8,608 nt of DNA from Pseudomonadota bacterium (GTDB taxonomy: Bacteria; Pseudomonadota; Gammaproteobacteria; UBA5335). This document shows positions 1 to 5,977 of the stretch, one piece after another. Each line of letters begins with the position of its first letter. Within the stretch, counting starts at the first letter, position 1. The notes beneath the pieces are model-generated. The model searched no databases. It was not told where the DNA came from and saw nothing but the letters and a program-made list of their open reading frames with translations. The stretch is from positions 1-8,608 of the forward strand of contig JAJXTQ010000063.1 in assembly GCA_021783685.1 (NCBI GenBank), in the 5' to 3' direction. A program made the position numbers and the translations under genes.

Positions 1-731
1 CTCGCCGGCTCCGACCAGGGCCGGATCTCGGCCGGCAGGTCCGGCGGCGTTCCGCGGCCGGCGCCGACCAGCACCAGGCGCGCCGCGCGCCGCATCATCA
101 ATTGGCGCAGCGGTTCTGCGATCGCGGCGAGATACGCGGCGGTCTGCGGGGAACCGATCCAGCCGATGGTGAAGGGGCGGGCCGGATCGGGCGCGGCATC
201 TGGAAGTGCAGGATAGCGCTCGAGATCGATCACGGTCGGCAATGGCTCGATCCAGCGCGCACCGGCTTGCTCGGCGCGCGCCGCCAGATAGTCGTTGCCG
301 GCGATGACCAGCCGCGCCCCGGCCATGACGCGGTCGATCTTGCGCCCCAAGACGCGGCGCACGAGGGCATGGCGGTGCAGGTCGTAGTTGTGGAACAGGG
401 CATCGTCGTAGTCGACGACATAGGGCGCGCCGGCCGCTGCCAGCAGGCGCTCGACCGTGGCCGGCAGCATGGGGAACAGCTCCTTTTCGATCCAGAGCAG
501 ATCGAAATCCCGCGCCCGCAGCAGTTGGGCCAGACGCGCGAGATAGGCCCGCGCAACCTGCGGCCACGGCCGTCGTCCGGCGCCGTAGAGCGCCGCGAGG
601 TAGGCATCATCCAGCAGCGGCGCCCACGTGACGTCGATGCCGGCTGTGGCGAGATGTGGCAGGTACTGCAGGGCCCGCAGGCGTGTGCTGGCGCCCTGGC
701 GGCCGTAGCGGCTCAGCAAGAGAACCTTCAT
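1..731 (-). CDS. GT4-like glycosyltransferase, partial (C-terminus outside the window)
   Basis: This reading frame starts at the ATG at 731-729 and runs without a stop to base 1, giving 243 codons and no C-terminus. The protein opens with MKVLLLSRYG and then GASTRLRALQYLPHL (residues 13-27), the usual first strand and loop of GT-B fold glycosyltransferases that transfer a sugar from a nucleotide donor. Further family-like stretches are VVDYDDALFH (105-114), AGNDYLA (144-150), PTVIDLERYP (165-174) and IGWIGSPQTAAYL (189-201), where the second Rossmann domain begins. The donor-binding E-x7-E motif expected near the C-terminus would lie beyond the window. The start overlaps the stop of the upstream GT2 gene as ATGA, and no strong Shine-Dalgarno is visible, so translation is probably coupled. 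No signal peptide is seen; such enzymes work at the cytoplasmic face of the inner membrane. The sugar and acceptor cannot be deduced. Confidence 0.85.
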   Translation of the reverse strand, partial: MKVLLLSRYGRQGASTRLRALQYLPHLATAGIDVTWAPLLDDAYLAALYGAGRRPWPQVARAYLARLAQLLRARDFDLLWIEKELFPMLPATVERLLAAAGAPYVVDYDDALFHNYDLHRHALVRRVLGRKIDRVMAGARLVIAGNDYLAARAEQAGARWIEPLPTVIDLERYPALPDAAPDPARPFTIGWIGSPQTAAYLAAIAEPLRQLMMRRAARLVLVGAGRGTPPDLPAEIRPWSEPA

Positions 732-1690
732 CGGACGGATGGCCTCGTCAAACGCCAGCAGGCGGACAGGTCGCGCAGCAGCCAGCGGTAGGCCCGCAGC
801 GTTTCGCCGGCCTGGGCCATGGAACCGCGCGCCAGTGCCTGCCCCAGCCGCAGTGGCGGTTCGAACAGGAGGGTGCCGGCCCAGACCACCGCGGCACCGG
901 AGCGCGAAAAATGGATGCGCGCATAGCGCAGGCGGCTCGCCAGACTGTAATGGAGCCGGCGCGCCTTGATCTGCTCGGAGGTGCCGCCGCCCTTGTGAAA
1001 CACGCGCACATCGGCGCGGTAGTGGATGGCCCAGCCGGCCCGGCGCACCCGCTCGGACAGGTCCAGATCTTCCAGATAGACGAAGAAGCGCTCGTCGAAG
1101 CCGTTCAGCGCCTCGAACAGCGGCTGGCGGATGAGGTAGAACGCGCCCATGACGTGGTCGACCGGCCGACTGTCGGCGTGGTCCCAGCGGCGCATCAGAT
1201 AGCCGCAGGTGCCGGGCGTCAGGCGGTCGATGCCGCAGAGGTGCGCGAGCATGCGCAGGGGCGTGGCCCGCCGCGCGCAATGCCGGTGGGTGCCGCCATG
1301 CTCATCCAGCAGCTGGGCGCCGCACACTCCTGCCGGGGCGCCGTCGGCGCTCTGCAGATGGGCAATGGCCCGATCGAGGGCGTCGGCTTCCACCCGTGTG
1401 TCGGGATTCAGGAAGAGCAGGAAGTCGGCCGTGCACGGCCGCGCACCCTGATTGCAGGCGGCGCCGAAGCCGCGGTTGTCCGGATTGCGGATGATCCGCA
1501 GCGGCAGGGCGTCGTCAGGCAGATCTTGCAGCGAGTCATCGCTGGAGGCGTTGTCCACCACGATGACCTGTTGCAGGTCGAATCGCGTCCGCTGTGCGCG
1601 GGCCACGGCCTGCAGGCAGGCGCACAGCTGTGCGCCGGCGTTCCAGTTGACGATGACGATGGCAAGGGTCGGCAGGGCCGGTCCGTTCAT
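728..1690 (-). CDS. GT2 glycosyltransferase, rhamnosyltransferase (WbbL/RfbF-like) type
   Basis: A 320-residue GT-A fold enzyme of the group that includes dTDP-rhamnosyl transferases of O-antigen and capsule assembly. The N-terminus LAIVIVNWNAG (9-19) is the classic first strand. VVDNASSDDS (44-53) is the nucleotide-binding turn, NRGFGAACNQGA (72-83) a family hallmark, and FLNPDT (93-98) carries the DxD-equivalent NPD. Toward the C-terminal half, MGAFYLIRQ (181-189) and FDERFFVYLEDLDLSERVR (198-216) hold the ED-x-DL site near the catalytic base. An ATG at 1690 was chosen because the protein then begins just before the first strand. The frame stays open further upstream to 2248, but that part only shadows the neighbouring gene. 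The start overlaps the stop of the upstream GT2 by ATGA, and the stop overlaps the next start in the same way. The family is clear; rhamnose as donor is inferred from resemblance only. Confidence 0.9.
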   Translation of the reverse strand: MNGPALPTLAIVIVNWNAGAQLCACLQAVARAQRTRFDLQQVIVVDNASSDDSLQDLPDDALPLRIIRNPDNRGFGAACNQGARPCTADFLLFLNPDTRVEADALDRAIAHLQSADGAPAGVCGAQLLDEHGGTHRHCARRATPLRMLAHLCGIDRLTPGTCGYLMRRWDHADSRPVDHVMGAFYLIRQPLFEALNGFDERFFVYLEDLDLSERVRRAGWAIHYRADVRVFHKGGGTSEQIKARRLHYSLASRLRYARIHFSRSGAAVVWAGTLLFEPPLRLGQALARGSMAQAGETLRAYRWLLRDLSACWRLTRPSVR

Positions 1691-2622
1691 GCGTCGCGCC
1701 ACTGTCCGCGCAGGCGGGTGGCCCGGGCGTAGCCTGCCGTGCCGAGGCCGGTCAGGGCGAGGGCGGCCCAGGCTTTCGGAAACCGCCGATCGGCCGCGAT
1801 GGCCCGGCGCAGCCAGTGCCGCGCCGCGGCGGTCTCGCCGGCCAGGGCGTGCAGATGGCCGACGGCGTAGAGGTGTTCGGCCAGGGTGCGTGGATGTGCC
1901 GCGAGCCACAGCGCATGGCGCTCGACGATGCGCGTCCGGGCGCGCAGGCGGGCCGGCGCGTCGTGCGTGATGGCATCGGGCAGCGTGTGCACGACCACCA
2001 GCGGCTCGTCCACGCAGCCGATGGGATGCTGGCGGCTCAGGCGCATCATCAGCTCCCAGTCCTGGAAACGGGGCAACCCGGCGTCGAACCCGCCCACGGC
2101 GTCGAGCGCCGCGCGCCGCACCAGCAGCGTCTGCGTGCTGATGAAGCTGTCGCGCAGGATCTCGGCGTGGAGCCAGCCTGCACGCCGTTCGACCGTCGCG
2201 GCCGGCGTGCGCGTGGCGGTGTCGCCACCGAGGCGCACGAAGGCACAATAGACCGCGCCCAGATCAGGATCCTGCGCGGCCACGGCGAGCTGGCGAGCGA
2301 GCTTGTCGAGCAGCCATTCATCGTCGCTGTCCTGGAACGCCACCCAGTCCGCGTGCGCCGCGGCAAGGCCGGTGTTGCGCGCCGCCGCGCCGCCGCGCCG
2401 GACCGCGTGGTGCAGCACATGCAGGCGCGGGTCGTCGAAGCCGGCCAGGACGCGGGGCGTCTCGTCGGTGGAGGCATCGTCCACCACGATGAGTTCGAGA
2501 TCGGACTCGCTCTGCGCCAACACGCTGCGCACCGCGCGGGCAAGCACCCCGGCGCGGTTGTAGGTGGGAAGCACGACGCTGACACGCGGGGGCACGACAC
2601 CATCCCGAGCCAAAGCGCGCAT
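1687..2622 (-). CDS. GT2 glycosyltransferase with helical, TPR-like C-terminal tail
   Basis: First gene of the leftward operon, 311 residues from the ATG at 2622. The GT-A domain begins at RVSVVLPTYNRAG (13-25). LIVVDDASTDET (44-55), GGAAARNTGL (77-86) and FQDSDDEW (96-103) give the nucleotide site and the DxD motif (D98, D100, D101). FQDWELMMRL (186-195) supplies the expected acidic pair near the acceptor site. Residues about 245-290 follow the small/large alternation of a TPR-like helical pair (HLYAVGHLHALAGETAAARH, 250-269), an extension that I infer could bind a partner. The start is uncertain. A TAGAAT hexamer on this strand (2626-2621) overlaps the ATG; if it is the real -10, the start would be the GTG at 2595, preceded by GGGATGG, giving 302 residues beginning MPPRVSVVLP. 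The sugar transferred is unknown; the setting indicates surface polysaccharide synthesis. Confidence 0.88.
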   Translation of the reverse strand: MRALARDGVVPPRVSVVLPTYNRAGVLARAVRSVLAQSESDLELIVVDDASTDETPRVLAGFDDPRLHVLHHAVRRGGAAARNTGLAAAHADWVAFQDSDDEWLLDKLARQLAVAAQDPDLGAVYCAFVRLGGDTATRTPAATVERRAGWLHAEILRDSFISTQTLLVRRAALDAVGGFDAGLPRFQDWELMMRLSRQHPIGCVDEPLVVVHTLPDAITHDAPARLRARTRIVERHALWLAAHPRTLAEHLYAVGHLHALAGETAAARHWLRRAIAADRRFPKAWAALALTGLGTAGYARATRLRGQWRDA

Positions 2623-2662
2623 TCTACCGCGCCCACCGGCCCGCTGGGGCTTAGAATGCGCG
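2616..2662. promoter_or_regulatory. Symmetric divergent promoter/operator candidate: 11-bp perfect inverted repeat
   Basis: CGCGCATTCTA (2616-2626) and TAGAATGCGCG (2652-2662) are exact reverse complements separated by 25 bases, in the gap between the two divergent glycosyltransferase units. Each arm contains TAGAAT, a good sigma-70 -10 hexamer, facing its own gene. On the plus strand (2652-2657) it would place the RNA start near 2664, about 15 bases before the ATG at 2679, leaving room for the GGGAGGGG ribosome site at 2669-2676. On the minus strand (2626-2621) it overlaps the ATG of the GT2 gene. No recognisable -35 element lies 16-18 bases upstream of either hexamer, so an activator, or an operator role for the palindrome itself, is possible. 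The repeat is directly visible; the promoter role is inference. Confidence 0.45.
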
Positions 2663-2678
2663 GTTTCCGGGAGGGGTC

Positions 2679-3821
2679 ATGGCCGGACGCCGTCTGCTGT
2701 ATGTCCATAACGCGGTTCCCTACTTTTTGTCGCACCGGTTGCCCGTGGCCCGTGCTGCGCGCAGGTCGGGCTGGGAAATCCATCTGGCGGCGCCCGAACC
2801 GGATGCAAGCGATTGCGCCCGGCTCGCGGAAGAAGGCATCACCTTTCATCCCCTGCCGCTCACGCGTCGCGGGATGTCCCCGCTGCATGAGCTGGCAAGC
2901 CTCTGGGCGCTCGCGTGGCTCTACCGGCGCGTGCAACCGGCGCTGATCCACTTCGTCACTATCAAGCCGGTGCTCTATGGTGGGGTGACGGCGCGCCTCT
3001 GCGGCGCGGGACCCTATGTGGCGACCGTGCCTGGACGGGGATGGGTCTTCACCACGGCAGCGGGTATGCGGGGGCGCTGCCTGCGCCGCGGCGTAAAGTG
3101 GGCCTACCGTTTCGCCCTGGGAAGCCGTTCGTGTCGCGCCATTTTCCAGAACCCGGACGATCGTGACTTTTTCGCCGCCGAGGCCATGGTGCGGCCCGAT
3201 CAGGCCCGCGTCGTGCTGGGGTCGGGTGTCGATCCGGATCGATTCCGGCCCGGGCCGCGCGACGGTGCGCGCGTGCCCAGGGTGGTGTTTGCTTCGCGCA
3301 TGCTGCGTGACAAGGGCGTGGCGGAGTTCGTTGCGGCAGCCGGTCGGTTGAAAGCCGCAGGGGTGGCTGCGGAGTTCGTGCTGCTGGGCTCGCCCGATCC
3401 CGGAAATCCCGAAAGCCTGGACGAGCAGGCGCTGGCTCGCTGGCACGCCGAAGGGGCCGTGCAGTGGTGGGGCTACCGCCCGGACATGCCCGAGATCCTC
3501 GCGGCGACCGATATCGTCTGTCTGCCCACGGCCTATGGAGAGGGCGTGCCGCGCATCCTGATCGAGGCGGCCGCCTGCGGCTGCGCCCTCATCGCCGCCG
3601 ATCGGCCGGGTTGCCGCGAGATCGTCCGGGATGGCGTCAATGGGTTGCTCGTGCCGCCGCGCGATGCCGGCGCGCTCGCCCGTGCATTGGAAATGCTGCT
3701 CGCCGATCCGGAGCGCTGCCGCCGGATGGGCCAGGCCGGCCGCGAGCGGGTAATCGACCAGTTCACCGAAGAGAAGGTCGTCGTACAGACCCTCGCCGTG
3801 TATGAAGCGCTGAACGCGTAG
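2679..3821 (+). CDS. GT4 (GT-B fold) glycosyltransferase
   Basis: A complete 380-residue retaining glycosyltransferase of family GT4. The N-terminal domain opens with RLLYVHNAVPYFLSHRLP (5-22), the acceptor-side fold seen in lipid-linked sugar transferases such as the PglA/CapM/EpsD group. The C-terminal domain carries the expected marks: GSGVDPDRFRPGP, VVFASRMLRDKG, then LPTAYGEGVPRILIEAAACG, with the donor-binding E-x7-E pair at E288 and E296, and a GVNGLLVPP loop. Length is normal for the family. The ATG at 2679 has a strong GGGAGGGG ribosome site 2 bases before it (GGAGG core 4 bases away). It is transcribed divergently from the three-gene glycosyltransferase operon and ends convergent with a small secreted-protein gene. 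A small stem, GCGTC-GCG-GACGC, covers the stop region (3821-3833) but lacks a T-run. The function is probably addition of one sugar during O-antigen, capsule or exopolysaccharide assembly; donor and acceptor are unknown. Confidence 0.9.
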   Translation: MAGRRLLYVHNAVPYFLSHRLPVARAARRSGWEIHLAAPEPDASDCARLAEEGITFHPLPLTRRGMSPLHELASLWALAWLYRRVQPALIHFVTIKPVLYGGVTARLCGAGPYVATVPGRGWVFTTAAGMRGRCLRRGVKWAYRFALGSRSCRAIFQNPDDRDFFAAEAMVRPDQARVVLGSGVDPDRFRPGPRDGARVPRVVFASRMLRDKGVAEFVAAAGRLKAAGVAAEFVLLGSPDPGNPESLDEQALARWHAEGAVQWWGYRPDMPEILAATDIVCLPTAYGEGVPRILIEAAACGCALIAADRPGCREIVRDGVNGLLVPPRDAGALARALEMLLADPERCRRMGQAGRERVIDQFTEEKVVVQTLAVYEALNA

Positions 3822-3880
3822 CGTCGCGGACGCGGGAGCGGCGCTGCCTGGCCGCCCGAACCACTTCGCCTTCCGCCGGG

Positions 3881-4285
3881 TTACTCGAATTTGATCGCGG
3901 GCAAGGGGACGTAGCTCCACGCCGCGAGCCCGACCGTTCCGTAGGGCGGGGGCGCTGCACCGAGCGCCGCTTCGACGGCGCCATAGAGCGTCGTGTTGAC
4001 CCCATTGAATGTGGCCACCAGAAGATTGCGGGGGATCGAGAAGAGCGGCTGAGCGCGACTTTCCACGCCGAGCGCGAAGGCGCTGATGCCGAGCGGGCCG
4101 ATCTCGATGTGTCGTTCGGCGAGGGTCTTGAGTCCGAACGGCAACTGGACCGACCCCAGCGACAGATAATAGGCCTGCCCGCGAATGTCGGCCATCTCCT
4201 GGTAATCGAGCCGAGTCATGTCGGCATGGGCCAGAGCGGCCGTTCCGCTCAGCACCGCCGCACCGCACAGTTGATGAATTTTCAT
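3881..4285 (-). CDS. Small secreted protein of unknown function
   Basis: 134 residues from the ATG at 4285, preceded by GGGAG at a spacing of 8 bases. An in-frame ATG at 4321 would add 12 residues ahead of the signal peptide and is less likely. The N-terminus MKIHQLCGAAVLSGTAALAHA is a typical Sec signal peptide, with cleavage expected after AHA (19-21). C7 is too early for a lipobox. The mature part begins DMTRLDYQEMADIRGQAYY (22-40). It continues with hydrophobic, glycine-containing segments such as LPFGLKTL, IGPLGISAFALG and LLVATFNGV, and ends WSYVPLPAIKFE. No cysteines remain after cleavage and there is no clear second membrane helix, so a periplasmic or outer-membrane-associated product is likely. 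The L-x3-E-M-x-D-I-x-G-Q pattern resembles a short motif I recall near the mature N-terminus of various secreted gammaproteobacterial proteins. I do not recognise the family. It is convergent with the GT4 gene and unlikely to share its regulation. Confidence 0.72.
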   Translation of the reverse strand: MKIHQLCGAAVLSGTAALAHADMTRLDYQEMADIRGQAYYLSLGSVQLPFGLKTLAERHIEIGPLGISAFALGVESRAQPLFSIPRNLLVATFNGVNTTLYGAVEAALGAAPPPYGTVGLAAWSYVPLPAIKFE

Positions 4286-4302
4286 GGAAGGCACTCCCGG
4301 TC

Positions 4303-4319
4303 GGTTCTTTTGTTGAACC
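4303..4319 (-). other. Short hairpin in the likely leader of the secreted-protein gene
   Basis: GGTTC (4303-4307) and GAACC (4315-4319) form a 5-bp stem around a 7-base AT-rich loop, close upstream of the ribosome site of the minus-strand gene starting at 4285. It could be a minor RNA structure or chance. No promoter with good -35 and -10 boxes was found upstream of it. Confidence 0.25.
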
Positions 4320-4321
4320 AC

Positions 4322-5052
4322 GTCGCAACGGCCGAGCGAAATGTTGCGGTGGTGTCAGTTCCGATAGCGGCACGCCGCGCCATGACTTGACAGCAACGGG
4401 CAAGAAAAGGCGCGCCAGGCACCTCAGGCTGCTGAGGCAACATCCATGTGCTGAGTTCACCCGGGCCATCTGCCGTGGGCCGGAACAACGCGACGTCGAC
4501 AGGGGTGCTGCGGCCGGCGCCGTTGCGCCATTTGCAGCGCTCTACGGCCGCCCTCTCGGTCATCGGCGCCTGACGAAAGGGGGGGCGGGTGACCACCGCA
4601 TCCCGAATCACCGCTCCATGGCCGTCATGGCTTGAGCAAAACCCAGAACCCCACCAAAAGAGCGAGGTTCCGCAGCACGCTGGGGCAGGCTTCGGAACCC
4701 GCCCCGATGTATTGGGCGGTCGGCCATGATGGACCGTCGTTTTCCTCGCCGCGCGGTCCCGGATGTGGTCCACGCTCGGCTGTGCCTGCCGGTCCGAACC
4801 ACGACCCGGAATTGCTTCATTGCGGGCTGCCGCAGACGCAGCGCGGGTCCGAGCCGCGTCGCCCCGATCCTGATCGCAGGGCTGGTCGCCGGGAGTCACA
4901 AAGTGAAACACGAACGGGTTAGGATGACACGGCTCGGTCTGTCGGTTGGGCATCCACGTGGGCGCCGACCGCACCGTCCAACGCATCTGGAAGCTGCCGG
5001 GCATGGACGATACGGCGGTTGCGCGACGAATCTGAAATCAGTGGAGAAAACG
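4322..5052. other. Stretch of about 730 bases without a convincing gene
   Basis: Between the secreted-protein gene and phoU several frames stay open on both strands. Their translations are rich in Arg, Pro and Gly, have no recognisable motif, and most lack a ribosome site, as expected for random frames in GC-rich DNA. Visible structure is limited to short inverted repeats: CCTCAG-GCTG-CTGAGG at 4422-4437, TGCGG-GCTG-CCGCA at 4821-4834, and GGTTCCG/CGGAACC arms around 4667-4700. None is followed by a T-run. The promoters of both flanking genes must lie here, but I could not pick convincing boxes; TAGGAT at 4920-4925 is a weak -10 candidate toward phoU without a matching -35. No tRNA, transposase remnant or terminal repeat is recognisable. 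It could hide a small RNA or decayed gene. Confidence 0.6.
4422..4437. repeat. Inverted repeat, 6-bp stem with 4-base loop
   Basis: CCTCAG and CTGAGG flank GCTG, a perfect small hairpin in the gene-free stretch. There is no T-run on either side, so it is not a standard intrinsic terminator. Its role is unknown and it could be chance. Confidence 0.35.
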
Positions 5053-5793
5053 ATGGAAGCCGGTGACATCACGCAACACACGTCGCGCCGTTACAACGAA
5101 GAACTCGAGGGAATACGCAGCCGGGTCCTGGCCATGGGTGGTGCGGTCGAGGATCAGCTCGTGCAGGCCATGCGCGCGCTGGTGGCGGCGGACGGTCAGG
5201 CCGCCGAGGAAGTGGTGACTGCCGATCAACGGATCAACATGCAGGAAGTCACCCTGGACGAGGAATGCAACCGGATTCTGGCGCGGCGACAGCCGGCCGC
5301 CGGCGATCTGCGGCTCATCATCACGGTGCTGAAGATCATCACGGATCTCGAGCGCGTTGGTGATGAGTCGTGCAAGATCGCCCGCATGGCGGCCCATTTG
5401 AGCCAGATGGATCGGTCGCCGCATGGTTATCAGGCCTTGGAACATCTGGCGATCCGCGCCCGTGCCATGTTGACGGATGCGCTGGATGCATTCGCCCGGA
5501 TGGATCCGCGGGCGGCGCTCGCGGTGGTTCATGCGGATGAGGAAGTGGATCGGGAGTACGAGTCGATCTGGCGTCAGAACATCACGTTCATGATGGAAGA
5601 TCCGCGCACGATCCGTCGCATGCTCGACATCATCTGGTGCGCGCGCGCATTGGAACGCATCGGTGATCACTCCCGCAACATCGCCGAGTATGTGATTTTC
5701 CTGGTGGGGGGGCGGGATGTGCGCCACATTTCCCTGCAGGAGATGCGCGCTGCCGTCGAACGGCTGCAGCCCTCCGAACCGGAAGGGAACTAA
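5053..5793 (+). CDS. phoU: Phosphate signalling regulator PhoU
   Basis: A 246-residue all-helical protein, the normal PhoU length. PhoU is a cytoplasmic negative regulator that links the PstSCAB phosphate transporter to the PhoR-PhoB two-component system and limits phosphate uptake. Two PhoU repeats are visible. The first holds LRLIITVLKIITDLERVGDE (86-105) and the second RRMLDIIWCARALERIGDH (188-206). Each carries the metal-binding acidic helix, E100-x3-D104 and E201-x3-D205. The N-terminus TSRRYNEELEGIRSRVLAMGG matches the family start. The ATG at 5053 has GGAG (5043-5046) 6 bases ahead. The frame is open upstream to 4726, but that extra stretch has no PhoU likeness. Unusually, no pst or pho genes are in view, so this copy stands as a separate unit ahead of a cell-wall gene, unless related genes lie outside the window. 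Confidence 0.93.
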   Translation: MEAGDITQHTSRRYNEELEGIRSRVLAMGGAVEDQLVQAMRALVAADGQAAEEVVTADQRINMQEVTLDEECNRILARRQPAAGDLRLIITVLKIITDLERVGDESCKIARMAAHLSQMDRSPHGYQALEHLAIRARAMLTDALDAFARMDPRAALAVVHADEEVDREYESIWRQNITFMMEDPRTIRRMLDIIWCARALERIGDHSRNIAEYVIFLVGGRDVRHISLQEMRAAVERLQPSEPEGN

Positions 5794-5814
5794 AAAAAGC
5801 GCCCCGGGGGGCGC
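5791..5814 (-). terminator. Strong hairpin with T-run on the minus strand, at the end of phoU
   Basis: GCGCCCCGGGGGGCGC (5799-5814) folds into a 6-bp all-GC stem with a 4-base loop, extendable to 7 bp. Seven A residues (5792-5798) lie on its left and overlap the phoU stop codon. Read leftward, the hairpin is followed by seven T, a canonical intrinsic terminator for minus-strand transcription. Read rightward, it is followed by GAAGTG, so for phoU transcripts it is only a stem without a U-tract. It may still define the phoU 3' end through hairpin stabilisation, or block antisense RNA entering phoU. Confidence 0.6.
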
Positions 5815-5899
5815 GAAGTGCGAGAGAGGGAGATCGTGGAGGATCTGCGCACACCAGAGACTGTGTGCGTCTTCTTCCACGCATGGATCGGGCCAACAC

Positions 5900-5936
5900 G
5901 ATTCCGTTTTTCGAATCAATATGTTGAAATAGCGAC
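5900..5936 (+). promoter_or_regulatory. AT-rich segment, possible mrcB promoter region
   Basis: Between phoU and the penicillin-binding protein gene lies a distinctly AT-rich stretch in otherwise GC-rich DNA, including TTTTTCGAATCAATATG and TTGAAATAG. It sits 40-80 bases upstream of the likely mrcB start, where a promoter would be expected, but no pair of good -35 and -10 boxes at standard spacing can be chosen. Composition and position are the only evidence. Confidence 0.25.
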
Positions 5937-5977
5937 CTCGGAACGGGCCGGTTTCCGCCAGGGGACTGTGGTGCGCC

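Noticed and set aside
656..1732. Open frame of 358 codons on the plus strand opposite the glycosyltransferase operon.
   Set aside because: The minus strand carries clear GT2 and GT4-like motifs here. The plus-strand product has no recognisable domain.
1691..2248. In-frame upstream extension of the second GT2 gene.
   Set aside because: It only shadows the upstream GT2 gene in another frame; the GT-A fold begins right after the ATG at 1690.
3821..3855. Two small GC-rich stems after the GT4 gene as a bidirectional terminator.
   Set aside because: The stems are 5 bp and neither strand has a T-run after them; Rho-dependent ending or no terminator is as likely.
4165..4222. LDYQEMADIRGQ in the secreted protein as a double-glycine bacteriocin leader.
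   Set aside because: It is preceded by a full Sec signal peptide, has GQ rather than GG or GA, and no peptidase-transporter gene is nearby.
2049..4469. Open frame of 806 codons on the minus strand spanning the GT4 gene and parts of its neighbours.
   Set aside because: It is antisense to a clear glycosyltransferase, crosses two gene boundaries, and its translation shows no family motif. Long antisense frames are common in GC-rich DNA.
4930..4960. CTGTCGGTTGGGCATC as a Pho box upstream of phoU.
   Set aside because: Only the first half-site resembles CTGTCA and there is no second CTGTCA repeat at 11-base spacing.
4726..5052. In-frame N-terminal extension of phoU by 109 codons.
   Set aside because: The ATG at 5053 has a good GGAG site and gives the normal PhoU length and start; the extension is Arg/Pro-rich and unlike PhoU.
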